From contig JAURQC010000010.1 in NCBI GenBank assembly GCA_030836325.1, forward strand, positions 7,241 to 71,240: a DNA stretch of 64,000 bases, given 5' to 3'. Shown here in pieces: positions 20,102 to 29,228 of this stretch. How positions within the stretch are numbered: the first letter of the stretch is position 1; the number at the start of each line of letters is the position of its first letter. The position numbers and the translations under genes are program-made. The DNA is from Candidatus Nanopelagicales bacterium. GTDB lineage: Bacteria > Actinomycetota > Actinomycetes > S36-B12. A model generated the notes under the pieces. The model ran no database searches, was not told the DNA's origin, and worked only from the letters and a program-made list of their open reading frames with translations.

Positions 20102-20326
20102 GTGCGACGACTCGTGTGGACCGCTATCGGAGCAGCCGGAGGTATCTGGGCATACCGTAAAGGCAGTGAATTGCTGGATCAGGCGCGTGAGCAGGGGGTC
20201 GCCTTGACCATTCAGCAAGCTGCGCTGAACACCACGCAGGCGGTCAATCGGATCTCAGCGACCGTCGCCGAGCGCGGTCAGTTCAAGGCGCGTCCGAATT
20301 CGGCAGATCAGGAAGGCGAGCTCTGA
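20102..20326 (+). CDS. small conserved actinobacterial protein (DUF6167-like)
   Basis: A 74-residue protein beginning MRRLVWTAIGAAGGIWAYRKG, a weakly hydrophobic N-terminal helix with small residues, followed by an amphipathic helical stretch and a polar tail. Small proteins of this kind lie between rarA and alaS in many actinobacteria (annotated DUF6167 in Streptomyces); I make the match from position and the N-terminal pattern, not from a search. Function is unknown; a peripheral or membrane-inserted helix is plausible. It overlaps the alaS ATG by one base. Confidence 0.7.
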   Translation: MRRLVWTAIGAAGGIWAYRKGSELLDQAREQGVALTIQQAALNTTQAVNRISATVAERGQFKARPNSADQEGEL

Positions 20327-22992
20327 TGGAATCCGCAGAGATCCGCACGCGATTTCTTCGTTACTTTGCTGAGAACGGACATGAGATCGTGCCCTCGGCC
20401 TCGCTGCTACTGGACGATCCGACGCTGTTGTTCGTGAACGCTGGCATGGTGCCGTTCAAGCCTTACTTTCTTGGCGAGGCTCCACCCCCATATCCCCGTG
20501 CGACAAGTGTTCAGAAAGTGGTCCGAACGCTGGACATCGAAGAAGTGGGCAAGACCACCCGGCATGCGTCGTTCTTCCAGATGGCCGGCAACTTCTCCTT
20601 CGGTGACTACTTCAAGGACAAAGCAATCCCGTTTGCCTGGGAATTGCTGACCAAGTCGGTCGGCGACGGTGGATACGGATTCGATGAGTCGCGCTTGTGG
20701 GTCACGGTTTACCTCGACGACGACGAAGCCATCGACATCTGGCACAAGGATGTCGGTTTGCCCTTGGACCGCATTCAGCGTCGAGGTCAAGCCGACAACT
20801 ACTGGTCCATGGGTGTTCCTGGTCCCTGTGGTCCGTGTTCGGAGATCTACTACGACCGTGGTCCGGATTACGGCGTCGAGGGTGGTCCTATTGCCGACGA
20901 GAACCGCTATCTCGAAGTGTGGAACCTGGTGTTCATGCAGTTCGAGCGCGGTGCTGGTCCGGCCAAGGAGGACTACCCGATTCTTGGTGAGCTGCCAAAC
21001 AAGAACATCGACACCGGTATGGGTTTAGAACGCATGGCTGCCCTGTTGCAAGGTGTGGACAACATCTACGAGATCGACACCACCCGCACAATCTTGGACA
21101 CCGCCAGTGAGTTGACCGGGGCGCGTTACGGCTCCACCGAGCGGGACGACGTCGCACTGCGAGTGGTGGCTGACCACGCACGCACCTGCACATTCTTGAT
21201 CGGTGACGGCGTGGTTCCCGGGAATGAGGGTCGGGGCTACGTCCTTCGCCGACTGATGCGACGGGTCATCCGCAACATGCGCATCCTCGGGGCGCAAGAG
21301 TCCACCATGGCGCAACTCGTCGATGCCACGGTCCTTGCAATGGCACCCCAGTACCCGGAATTGAACGACGAAATCGATCGCATCCGAAGCATCGCGATCG
21401 GCGAGGAGTCGTCGTTCGATTCCACATTGCGCACCGGAACGATCTTGTTCGAGTCGGCTGTCGCTGAAGCCAAGGAATCCGGATCAGGGGTTCTCCCCGG
21501 AGATCAGGCGTTCTCACTGCACGACACTTACGGCTTCCCGATCGATCTCACCCTGGAGATGGCATCCGAGCATGGGCTGACGGTGGACGAAGACGGCTTC
21601 CGCTCACTTATGGCGCAACAGCGTGAGCGCGCTAAGGCCGATGCAACTGCCCGTAAGAGCGGCTTCGCGGCGACGACGGCATACCGGGAGGTTCTGGAGA
21701 CCGGCGGCTCGACCTCGTTCGTCGGATATGACGAGGTCACGACCGAGGCGACGATCTTGGGCATCGTGGCCGAAGGATCGTCGCAGCCGGTGGCAACCGT
21801 CGGCCAACACGCGGAAATCATTTTGAATCGCACGCCGTTCTACGCGGAAGCTGGCGGGCAGTTGGGTGACCACGGCACCATTACGACCGCTGACGGCGCG
21901 ACGTTCGAGGTCTACGACGTTCAATCGCCAGTCCCCGGGCTGTTCGTGCATCGAGGTGAAGTCCTTGAGGGGGAAGTGACCCAAGGGTCGTCCGTTATCG
22001 CCCGGGTCGATACTGCACGGCGCAAAGCCATCTCTCGCGCGCATACGGCAACGCACATGATCCACCGGGCGTTTCGCGAGCAACTAGGCGAGACAGCCAC
22101 TCAGATGGGCTCGGAAAATGCTCCGGGTCGGCTGCGTTTTGACTTCCCGAGCCCGGAGCCGGTCTCGGGTTCAATCCTGCGAGACGTCGAAGCGCGGGTG
22201 AATGAGATTTTGGTTGAGGATCTTGACGTGCACGCTCAGGTGATGAGTCAGGACGACGCTCGGGCCATGGGTGCCATGGCGCTCTTCGGTGAAAAGTACG
22301 GATCCGAGGTGCGCGTTGTGTCCGTCGGGGAGTGGGCGCACGAACTGTGCGGCGGAACCCACGCTCAGCGTTCAGGGCAACTGGGTGTGGTGTCCTTCCT
22401 CTCCGAGGGCTCCATTGGTGCCGGGATCCGACGAGTCGAAGCGCTGGTTGGTGTCGATGCCTACCGTCATCTTGCGGCTGAGCACCTCCTGGTCCAGCAG
22501 TTGTCGGACATGGTCAAGGCTCCCCGCAATGAGGTGCTCTCACGTATCGAGCGAACCATCGCGTCGCTGAAGGATGCTGAGCGGGAACTCGCGCGCTTTA
22601 AGTCTGCCGATCTACTCTCGAATGCCGATTCCCTGATGGGCGACGGAACGGATGTGGGAGGGGTCCGGCTTTGGACATTCCAAGCTCCCGAAGGTGTGGG
22701 TGGCAAGCAACTACGCGAGATCGCTCAGCACGCGAAGTCCAAGGCCGGCAAGGACGTCCCGGGGGTATACGTCGGAACCGCTGTCGCGGAAGGCACAGTT
22801 TCGGTCGTCGTCGCGTGCACTCCCGCCGCGGTTGCTGCAGGCGTTCGCGCCGGAGAGATTATGGGCACGGTCACGGCCCGAATGGGCGGTCGTGGAGGCG
22901 GCAAGGACGACATGGCCCAAGGCGGCGGCGGTGACCCCACGCAGATTGAAGCTGCTTTCGCGGACGTCGCCTCGACTTTGGGCCAGCGGTAG
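20326..22992 (+). CDS. alaS: alanyl-tRNA synthetase
   Basis: Class II synthetase of 888 residues. The N-terminal catalytic core starts MESAEIRTRFLRYFAENGH and contains FVNAGMVPFKPYFLG and the GNFSFGDYFK signature. An editing domain carries the zinc-binding HxxxH (RAHTATHMIHRAF) and the CGGTH motif (HELCGGTHAQRSG). A C-terminal DHHA1-type domain ends GGRGGGKDDMAQGGGGD. All parts look intact. The start overlaps the upstream small gene (TGATG). Confidence 0.97.
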   Translation: MESAEIRTRFLRYFAENGHEIVPSASLLLDDPTLLFVNAGMVPFKPYFLGEAPPPYPRATSVQKVVRTLDIEEVGKTTRHASFFQMAGNFSFGDYFKDKAIPFAWELLTKSVGDGGYGFDESRLWVTVYLDDDEAIDIWHKDVGLPLDRIQRRGQADNYWSMGVPGPCGPCSEIYYDRGPDYGVEGGPIADENRYLEVWNLVFMQFERGAGPAKEDYPILGELPNKNIDTGMGLERMAALLQGVDNIYEIDTTRTILDTASELTGARYGSTERDDVALRVVADHARTCTFLIGDGVVPGNEGRGYVLRRLMRRVIRNMRILGAQESTMAQLVDATVLAMAPQYPELNDEIDRIRSIAIGEESSFDSTLRTGTILFESAVAEAKESGSGVLPGDQAFSLHDTYGFPIDLTLEMASEHGLTVDEDGFRSLMAQQRERAKADATARKSGFAATTAYREVLETGGSTSFVGYDEVTTEATILGIVAEGSSQPVATVGQHAEIILNRTPFYAEAGGQLGDHGTITTADGATFEVYDVQSPVPGLFVHRGEVLEGEVTQGSSVIARVDTARRKAISRAHTATHMIHRAFREQLGETATQMGSENAPGRLRFDFPSPEPVSGSILRDVEARVNEILVEDLDVHAQVMSQDDARAMGAMALFGEKYGSEVRVVSVGEWAHELCGGTHAQRSGQLGVVSFLSEGSIGAGIRRVEALVGVDAYRHLAAEHLLVQQLSDMVKAPRNEVLSRIERTIASLKDAERELARFKSADLLSNADSLMGDGTDVGGVRLWTFQAPEGVGGKQLREIAQHAKSKAGKDVPGVYVGTAVAEGTVSVVVACTPAAVAAGVRAGEIMGTVTARMGGRGGGKDDMAQGGGGDPTQIEAAFADVASTLGQR

Positions 22993-23008
22993 GGGAATTC
23001 GCCTGCCC

Positions 23009-23449
23009 ATGCGACACGGTCGTCGGATAGCTCTTGATCCTGGTTCGGTTCGTATCGGGGTCGCGGTATGCGATCGAGACGGCATCCTGGCAAGTCCCCA
23101 TGAACCGGTTCCCGCAGATTCACCCGAGCTGCTCGACACACTGATCGCGGACATTGACCCGATCGAGATCCTTGTTGGCCTTCCGCGTGGGCTCGATGGC
23201 AAGGAGGGTGATGCAGCGCTGAAAGCTCGAACCTTCGCTCGCGATTTAGCGTCGAGCGTGGGAATACCCGTTCGATTGGTGGACGAGCGCCTTTCGACCG
23301 TTCAGGCTCAGCGTGGCTTCCACGCTCAAGGGCGTTCGATACGACAGAGTCGTGGCATGATCGACAGCGCCTCGGCAGCCGTCGTACTCCAGCATGCCCT
23401 CGACACCGAACGAGCCACGGGACAACCCCCCGGTGAGGTGAGCGCATGA
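23009..23449 (+). CDS. ruvX: YqgF/RuvX-type RNase H-like nuclease
   Basis: A 146-residue protein of the YqgF family, implicated in 16S rRNA 5' processing and proposed as an alternative Holliday resolvase. It has the first acidic motif ALDPGSVRIGVAVCD at the N-terminus, ILVGLPRGLDGKEG in the middle, LVDERLSTVQA, and a C-terminal DSASAAVVLQHALD. I chose ATG 23009 because it begins the RNase H fold; the frame is open upstream within alaS but does not look coding. The alaS-ruvX-mltG-aroE order is common in actinobacteria. Confidence 0.93.
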   Translation: MRHGRRIALDPGSVRIGVAVCDRDGILASPHEPVPADSPELLDTLIADIDPIEILVGLPRGLDGKEGDAALKARTFARDLASSVGIPVRLVDERLSTVQAQRGFHAQGRSIRQSRGMIDSASAAVVLQHALDTERATGQPPGEVSA

Positions 23450-24552
23450 CTCACATGGATGAGTTCTTCGACGATGAAGATAATTTGCCTGCGTCGCGCA
23501 ACGCATCGAGTTGGGCGCGAAGAATCACAGGCATCGCCGTCCTACTCGCTGTGGTGGCGCTTGCCTGGGGAACCTGGTCTTTTGTGTCCGGTTTTGGCGG
23601 TGGAACAGCCGCTGAGACCGATTACGCCGGTGTAGGCATCGGAGAAGTAGAAATCGTCGTTTCACGCGGGGACACCCTGACTGCTATCGGCCAAACCCTC
23701 GCTGACGCCGGTGTGGTGCGCACCGTGCAAGCGTTCGTCGACGCTGCGCAAGCCGACGAGGCGGCGGCGTCGATCGGCCCCGGGACTTACACATTGCGCC
23801 AGCAGATGAGTGGAGCGAGTGCTGTGGCGCTGATGCTAGATCCGGTATCGCGGGCCGACAGTCGCTTGGTTCTGCCCGAAGGTCTGCGTCTTGCGCAGAC
23901 CGTCGAAACTGCCGCCAAGGCCACTGGCCTGCCTGTGTCCGAATTTGTGCAGGTGCTTGACAATCCGGGCGTGCTGCCGCTGCCGCCTTGGGCCGAGCAG
24001 CGTCCTGAGGGATTCATGTTTCCGGCGACGTACGACCTCGTTGGCGATGAAACTGCCGAGCAGGTCTTGTCGATACTCGTTGAGCGATTTGATCAGTCTG
24101 CGACGACCTTGGATCTCGTAGCGCGAGCGGAGGAGATTGGGCGTACCCCGTACGAGGTGCTTACCGTTGCTTCGCTCGTGCAAGCAGAGGTCCTTCCCGA
24201 GGACATGGGTAAGGCTGCCGCAGTCATCTACAACCGACTCGACGAGGGCATGCCGTTGCAGTTCGACTCCACCGTCTCCTACGCGCTGGGAATCACCGAG
24301 TTGCAGTTGTCGGCCGAGCAATTAGCCACGGACTCGCCTTACAACACCTATGAGAATGAAGGTCTGCCGCCGACTCCGATCAACTCCCCGGGTGAGGCAG
24401 CACTCGAAGCTGCTCTAGATCCGGCCAAGGCCAAATGGTTGTACTTCGTCACGGTTAATCCAGACACTAAGGAAACCAAGTTCGCCCGCGACTATGACCA
24501 GTTCTTGAAGCTCAAGGGGCAGTTGCAGGATTACCTCGCGGAGAACGGCTGA
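23446..24552 (+). CDS. mltG: endolytic murein transglycosylase MltG
   Basis: A 368-residue membrane enzyme that cuts nascent glycan strands and so limits their length. A short acidic cytoplasmic start (residues 1-24) precedes one transmembrane helix (ITGIAVLLAVVALAWGTWSFV). A LysM-like segment contains VVSRGDTLTAIGQTLADAGVV, then the YceG domain with ASLVQAEVLPEDMGKAAAVIYNRL (catalytic Glu) and the closing motif NTYENEGLPPTPINSPGEAALEAA. ATG 23446 overlaps the ruvX stop; ATG 23455 is an alternative. Confidence 0.93.
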   Translation: MTHMDEFFDDEDNLPASRNASSWARRITGIAVLLAVVALAWGTWSFVSGFGGGTAAETDYAGVGIGEVEIVVSRGDTLTAIGQTLADAGVVRTVQAFVDAAQADEAAASIGPGTYTLRQQMSGASAVALMLDPVSRADSRLVLPEGLRLAQTVETAAKATGLPVSEFVQVLDNPGVLPLPPWAEQRPEGFMFPATYDLVGDETAEQVLSILVERFDQSATTLDLVARAEEIGRTPYEVLTVASLVQAEVLPEDMGKAAAVIYNRLDEGMPLQFDSTVSYALGITELQLSAEQLATDSPYNTYENEGLPPTPINSPGEAALEAALDPAKAKWLYFVTVNPDTKETKFARDYDQFLKLKGQLQDYLAENG

Positions 24553-25394
24553 TGCCACGGGCTGCGGTCCTCGGCTCTCCTATTTCGCATAGTCGATCAC
24601 CGGATCTTCACCGGGCGGCTTACGCTGCGCTCGGACTCGACTGGAAATACGACGCCGTTGAGTGCACCCAGGATCAATTCCCAGAGTTCCTCGCAGGCTT
24701 GGATGAGCAGTGGCGCGGGCTGAGTCTGACGATGCCGTTGAAGGAAGTCGTCCTTGATGTCGTCGACGATGTCGAGGAGATCGCCCAGATGGTGCGCTCG
24801 GCTAACACGGTGTGGCGAGAGGCATCATCGTCGTCTTGGCGGGCCACGAACACCGACATCGCGGGTATTCGAACGGCTCTCGCCGAGCTCGGGGTCCAGG
24901 AAGTCGATCGTGTGCGGATCCTCGGTGCGGGTGCAACCGCGAGGAGTGCGGTTGCTGCGGTGATCGACATGGGAGCGAACTCCATCACCGTCCATGCACG
25001 TCGACCCGAAGCGGCGAACGAGGTCGTCGAACTTGCCCGCCGGTTTGGCTGCGCTGCGGAGCCAGCTGACCTCAATCCGGTGTTTACGGCACAGGATCTG
25101 ATCATCAGCACGCTTCCATCGGATGTGGGATCGGTGTGGGGTGCCGCGGCGACGCAAGGTGACATTGCTGATACAGCTCTTCTCGACGCCAGTTATCACC
25201 CGTGGCCGACACCTTTGGCTGCGGCCTGGCGGGCCCTCGCGCCCAGCGCTCCAGTCGCCAGTGGTCGGGACATGCTGCTGTGGCAGGCCGTAGATCAAGT
25301 TCGACTCATGACCGGGGCGATCGATTCAGCCAACGAGGCGTCCGTGGTCGCAGCCATGCGATCCGCGTTGTCCACAGGAGAGACCGACTCCTAG
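24552..25394 (+). CDS. aroE: shikimate dehydrogenase
   Basis: NADPH-dependent reduction of 3-dehydroshikimate to shikimate. The 280-residue protein has the substrate motif LGSPISHSRSPDLHRAAY at the start, SLTMPLKEVV with the catalytic lysine, and the dinucleotide-binding LGAGATARSAVAAV, followed by HARRPEAANEVV. The motif reads SLTMPLK rather than the more common N(V)T(I/V)PxK. It overlaps mltG by one base and heads the shikimate gene group. Confidence 0.92.
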   Translation: MPRAAVLGSPISHSRSPDLHRAAYAALGLDWKYDAVECTQDQFPEFLAGLDEQWRGLSLTMPLKEVVLDVVDDVEEIAQMVRSANTVWREASSSSWRATNTDIAGIRTALAELGVQEVDRVRILGAGATARSAVAAVIDMGANSITVHARRPEAANEVVELARRFGCAAEPADLNPVFTAQDLIISTLPSDVGSVWGAAATQGDIADTALLDASYHPWPTPLAAAWRALAPSAPVASGRDMLLWQAVDQVRLMTGAIDSANEASVVAAMRSALSTGETDS

Positions 25395-25415
25395 CGGCCA
25401 AAGCCCCCCGACTCC

Positions 25416-25421
25416 TACGTT
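25416..25421 (+). promoter_or_regulatory. -10-like TACGTT placed for leaderless transcription of the prepilin peptidase gene
   Basis: TACGTT ends exactly 6 bases before ATG 25428, so transcription would start at the A of the start codon. The 33-base gap after aroE shows no Shine-Dalgarno sequence. Confidence 0.45.
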
Positions 25422-25427
25422 CGTGGA

Positions 25428-25922
25428 ATGGGTGACGTGCTGGGGAATGGGTCGATGTGGAGCCTGTTGCTATGGGTGTGGTTCTGGGGCTGGGCTGGTG
25501 CTCTTGCGTGGGTTGATATCCGTCAACACCGGCTACCGAACACGATGGTGGCCACAGCCTTCGCCGGTTGTGTGGCGATCACCGTCGTCGAGGCAGTCGC
25601 CACGAACGATGGGAGCCTTGTAGTCAGGGCTCTCATGGGCAGTCTCGTGGCCGTTGCCTTCTTTGCGGTGTCGCATGTGCTCGGCGGCATGGGTATGGGT
25701 GATGTCAAGTACGCCGCCGTCACCGGTTGGGTGCTGGGAACGGTCAGTTGGTCGGCGCTGTGGTGGGGTCATGCCGCTGGATTTGTGCTGGCCGGGTGCG
25801 TCGTCGTCGTCGGTTTGGTCAGCCGCCGCTGGCATCGTGCGAGCGCTATTCCCTTTGGGCCGTTCATGGGACTGGGATCGATCCTTGTAGGTGGATCTGC
25901 AGTGCTTGCGGGGGTTGGCTAG
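25428..25922 (+). CDS. A24-family prepilin peptidase (TadV/CpaA-like)
   Basis: A 164-residue polytopic membrane protein with about five hydrophobic segments. Both catalytic aspartates of type IV prepilin peptidases are present: [11 protein letters not shown] near residue 31 and [15 protein letters not shown] near residue 92 (GxGDxK). The N-terminal cysteine methylase domain of PilD is absent, as in TadV/CpaA-type enzymes that process Flp/Tad pilins. No pilus genes are in this window. It interrupts the aro genes and ends just before aroC, a placement also seen in other actinobacteria. Confidence 0.85.
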   Translation: MGDVLGNGSMWSLLLWVWFWGWAGALAWVDIRQHRLPNTMVATAFAGCVAITVVEAVATNDGSLVVRALMGSLVAVAFFAVSHVLGGMGMGDVKYAAVTGWVLGTVSWSALWWGHAAGFVLAGCVVVVGLVSRRWHRASAIPFGPFMGLGSILVGGSAVLAGVG

Positions 25923-25980
25923 GGGCAGTTTCGAGAGGCGTGCGTGGGGGTGGGAGCGTGCACCTGCGATGATTCGAGGC

Positions 25981-27159
25981 ATGGTGCGTTGGCTAACTGC
26001 AGGTGAATCCCACGGACAGGCGTTGACCGCGATCCTCGAGGGAATACCTGCGCACGTCGAGGTGACCAGCACCGACATCGGACGTGACCTTGCTCGGCGG
26101 CGCCTCGGGGTGGGCCGTGGGGCACGGATGAAGTTCGAGGCTGACGCGGTTCGGATCCTCGGTGGCGTTCGACACGGCAAGACCCTTGGAGGTCCGGTCG
26201 CGATCGAGGTCGGCAACTCTGAGTGGCCCAAGTGGGACAAGGTGATGGCATCTGATCCCGTGGCCGAGGAGGAGATCGCCGAACTCGCGCGCAACGCTCC
26301 GTTGACCCGGCCACGCCCCGGTCACGCTGACCTTGTTGGAATGCAGAAGTACGGCTTCGACGACGCCCGGCCGATCCTCGAACGCGCAAGCGCGCGGGAG
26401 ACGGCAGCTCGCGTGGCTTTGGGCGCTGTGGCGCGCGCGATGCTTCAGCAGGTCGCAGGCGTGACCGTGCTCAGCCACGTCGTGCGCATTGGCACGGTCG
26501 AGGCCCCAGCGTTCAGTGTTCCCACCAGCGAAGACGCCGATCGGGTCGACGAAAACCCTGTGCGGTGTCTAGATCCTCAAGCTGCTGCAGCGATGGAGGA
26601 GGAAATTGGGCAAGCCCACAAGGACGGCGACACCCTTGGGGGCGTCGTTGAGGTCGTTGTGCACGGCTTGCCGCCCGGCCTGGGCTCACACGTGCACTGG
26701 GATCGACGTATTGATGCGCGGCTGGCGGCTGCATTGATGGGCATCCAGGCGATCAAGGGCGTTGAGGTGGGTGACGGATTCACCCTCGCAGCCACGCGCG
26801 GATCCAAGGCTCAAGATGAGATCGTCAACGACGACGGCACGTTGACTCGCACATCCGGCCGGTCTGGCGGAACCGAGGGCGGTATGACCACCGGTGAGAC
26901 GCTGCGGGTCCGGGCCGCAATGAAGCCCATTTCAACGATCCCTCGTGCCCTGGCCACGGTCGACGTCGCAACAGGCGAAGCCGCCCAGGCGATCAACCAG
27001 CGTTCTGACGTATGTGCAGTGCCCGCTGCGGGTGTCGTGGCTGAAGCCATGGTCATGCTTACCCTCGCTGACGCCTTCGCCGAAAAGTTCGGTGGCGACA
27101 GCGTGGCGGAGATGCGACGCAACATTCAGGGGTACCTGGACAACTTGGCAATCCGCTGA
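25981..27159 (+). CDS. aroC: chorismate synthase
   Basis: Converts EPSP to chorismate using reduced FMN. The 392-residue protein shows the family signatures [21 protein letters not shown] at the start, [64 protein letters not shown], and [22 protein letters not shown] near the C-terminus. I chose ATG 25981, where family similarity begins ([12 protein letters not shown]); ATG 25969 and an earlier in-frame ATG at 25891 are possible but add non-family residues. It overlaps aroK (ATG 27159). Confidence 0.96.
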   Translation: MVRWLTAGESHGQALTAILEGIPAHVEVTSTDIGRDLARRRLGVGRGARMKFEADAVRILGGVRHGKTLGGPVAIEVGNSEWPKWDKVMASDPVAEEEIAELARNAPLTRPRPGHADLVGMQKYGFDDARPILERASARETAARVALGAVARAMLQQVAGVTVLSHVVRIGTVEAPAFSVPTSEDADRVDENPVRCLDPQAAAAMEEEIGQAHKDGDTLGGVVEVVVHGLPPGLGSHVHWDRRIDARLAAALMGIQAIKGVEVGDGFTLAATRGSKAQDEIVNDDGTLTRTSGRSGGTEGGMTTGETLRVRAAMKPISTIPRALATVDVATGEAAQAINQRSDVCAVPAAGVVAEAMVMLTLADAFAEKFGGDSVAEMRRNIQGYLDNLAIR

Positions 27160-27677
27160 TGGCCCCGATTGCAGTCATCGTCGGCGCACCTGGCGCCGGT
27201 AAGACCAGTGTGGGGCGGCGGGTCGCCGAACGTCTGGGCAGTGAATTTCGTGACAGCGATGCGCTCGTCGAGCAGCGAGCTGGCAAGCCCGTATCGGACA
27301 TCTTCTTATCCGATGGGGAACCAGTCTTCCGCCAGATGGAGCGCGAAGAGATCGCTATGGCTCTTACAGACTTCGACGGCGTGCTGTCCCTGGGTGGCGG
27401 TGCCATTCTTGACGAGCAGACGCGGAGCCTGCTGGCAGGCCATGCAGTGATCTGGTTGCAGGTGGATCTAACAAATGCCACGCACCGCGTCGGCCTCAAC
27501 AGCGCTCGACCCCTACTGCTGGGCAACGTGCGCGGAACCATGCTCACCATGCTCAATGAGCGGACCCCGCTGTACCAGGAGGTGGCAACGATCACCGTCG
27601 ATACAAGTGGACGCCCGTTGACGGAGATCGTCGGTGAAGCTGTAGCGGCTCTGCACGAGAGGGGAGATGCCCGATGA
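27159..27677 (+). CDS. aroK: shikimate kinase
   Basis: Phosphorylates shikimate with ATP. The 172-residue protein has a P-loop GAPGAGKTSVGRRVA at residues 8-22, substrate-binding residues in FRDSDALVEQRAG and VFRQMEREE, and SLGGGAIL. The usual lid-region arginine is represented by NSARPLLLGN. It lies between aroC and aroB with overlaps on both sides (the aroB ATG overlaps its TGA). Confidence 0.95.
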   Translation: MAPIAVIVGAPGAGKTSVGRRVAERLGSEFRDSDALVEQRAGKPVSDIFLSDGEPVFRQMEREEIAMALTDFDGVLSLGGGAILDEQTRSLLAGHAVIWLQVDLTNATHRVGLNSARPLLLGNVRGTMLTMLNERTPLYQEVATITVDTSGRPLTEIVGEAVAALHERGDAR

Positions 27678-28765
27678 GCACTCCTGTCACCATTGACGTC
27701 AGTGCGGAGCATGAATACCCGGTTGTGATCGGCCGCGGGCTTCTCGGTGAGTTGCCCGGACTCTGTGCGGGTGCCCAGCGAGTTGCCGTCGTGCATACGT
27801 CGACCCTGAGTGCATCCGCCGAAGCGATCCGTGAAGACCTTCAGGAGAACGGTTTCGAGTGTTTCCTCATCGAAGTGCCAGCCGGCGAGGATGCCAAGAC
27901 CGCTGCGGTCGCCAATTTCGTCTGGGAGGCGCTGGGTACCAGTGGTTTCACGCGCTCGGACGTCGTCGTTGGCGTGGGTGGGGGAGCGACCACCGATCTC
28001 GCGGGTTTCGCAGCGGCCACATGGTTGCGTGGAGTGTCCGTGATCCAGATTCCCACCACATTGTTGGCGATGGTTGACGCTGCGGTTGGAGGCAAGACGG
28101 GAATCAATACCGACGCTGGCAAGAACTTGGTGGGGTCCTTTCACAGCCCGCGTGGCGTCTTGTGCGATGTCAATGCGCTTGAGACGTTGCCGCGCAACGA
28201 TCTCATCGCCGGCTTCGGTGAAATCGTGAAGATCGGTTTTACCCACGATGCGAGTGTGCTTACGGACATCGAGCAACGCCCCGAGGCGTGTCTGGACCCC
28301 GGCAATGACCTGCTTGCGGATCTCGTGCGTCGCGCGGTGCAGGTCAAGGCGGATGTAGTGGGGGCAGACTTCAAGGAGACAGGTGCCGATGGTCAGATCG
28401 GTCGCGCAGCACTGAACTACGGCCACACGTTCGGCCACGCGATCGAACGTGTTGAGGACTACAAGTGGCGACATGGTGCCGCAATCAGCGTCGGGATGGT
28501 TTTCGTCGCGGAGCTTGCTCGACTTGGCGGCAGACTCGATGATGCCGACGTTGACCGACACCGACAGATTCTCGAATCCCTCGGCTTGCCCACGTCGTAC
28601 GCCGGGGGACGTTGGGAACGCTTGCTACCTGCTATGCAACTGGACAAGAAAGCTCGGGGGAGCCTGTTGAGGTTCGTCGTACTTAACGGGATGCAAAAGC
28701 CGGTCTTCTGGGAAGGACCCGACCCGGCCCTGCTGCACGCCGCGTACAGCGCGGTAAGCGCGTAG
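27674..28765 (+). CDS. aroB: 3-dehydroquinate synthase
   Basis: NAD- and metal-dependent enzyme converting DAHP to 3-dehydroquinate. The 363-residue protein has the NAD-binding VGVGGGATTDLAGFAAATWLRG, PTTLLAMVDAAVGGKTGINT, NLVGSFHSPRGVLCDV, a metal-ligand region AGFGEIVKIGF, and LNYGHTFGHAIE with metal histidines. ATG 27674 overlaps aroK (ATGA). Confidence 0.96.
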   Translation: MSTPVTIDVSAEHEYPVVIGRGLLGELPGLCAGAQRVAVVHTSTLSASAEAIREDLQENGFECFLIEVPAGEDAKTAAVANFVWEALGTSGFTRSDVVVGVGGGATTDLAGFAAATWLRGVSVIQIPTTLLAMVDAAVGGKTGINTDAGKNLVGSFHSPRGVLCDVNALETLPRNDLIAGFGEIVKIGFTHDASVLTDIEQRPEACLDPGNDLLADLVRRAVQVKADVVGADFKETGADGQIGRAALNYGHTFGHAIERVEDYKWRHGAAISVGMVFVAELARLGGRLDDADVDRHRQILESLGLPTSYAGGRWERLLPAMQLDKKARGSLLRFVVLNGMQKPVFWEGPDPALLHAAYSAVSA

Positions 28766-28768
28766 GCT
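28763..28768 (+). promoter_or_regulatory. -10-like TAGGCT placed for leaderless transcription of aroQ
   Basis: TAGGCT begins at the aroB stop codon and ends 7 bases before the aroQ ATG 28776. No Shine-Dalgarno sequence lies in the 10-base gap. Confidence 0.45.
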
Positions 28769-28775
28769 CTGGCAC

Positions 28776-29228
28776 ATGTCTCAGGGCCTACAACCGGTGT
28801 GGGTGCTCAATGGCCCCAACCTCAATCGGCTGGGTACTCGTGAGCCAGATGTGTACGGGAACACGACTTACGAGCAACTCGTCTCCGAGATCGTCACCGA
28901 AGGACGTTCGCTGGGATTAGCGCCAGAGGTTCGACAAACCAACGACGAGTCCGAGCTCATCGGCTGGCTGCATGAGGCCGCGGATCTGGCGGTACCGGTG
29001 ATCATGAACCCGGCGGCCTTCACCCACTACTCCTACGCCATCAGGGATGCCTGTGCAATGCTGACGGCACCCTTGATCGAGGTACATCTGAGCAACCCGA
29101 TCGCTCGCGAGGAATTTCGGCACACCTCGGTCGTCTCGGGAGTGGCCACCGGGTCCATCTCCGGTTTCGGTGTGGACTCCTACCGGCTAGCCCTTCGTGC
29201 TCTCGTGAGTGTGTTGGCCGACTCGTGA
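28776..29228 (+). CDS. aroQ: type II 3-dehydroquinate dehydratase
   Basis: Dehydrates 3-dehydroquinate to 3-dehydroshikimate. The 150-residue length is normal for type II enzymes. It shows VLNGPNLNRLGTREPDVYG with the catalytic Arg/Tyr region, QTNDESELIGWLHEA, IMNPAAFTHYSYAIRDA, EVHLSNPIAREEFRHTSV with the catalytic histidine region, and SGFGVDSYRLAL. Together with aroE, aroC, aroK and aroB, five of the shikimate-pathway steps are encoded within 5 kb. Confidence 0.95.
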   Translation: MSQGLQPVWVLNGPNLNRLGTREPDVYGNTTYEQLVSEIVTEGRSLGLAPEVRQTNDESELIGWLHEAADLAVPVIMNPAAFTHYSYAIRDACAMLTAPLIEVHLSNPIAREEFRHTSVVSGVATGSISGFGVDSYRLALRALVSVLADS

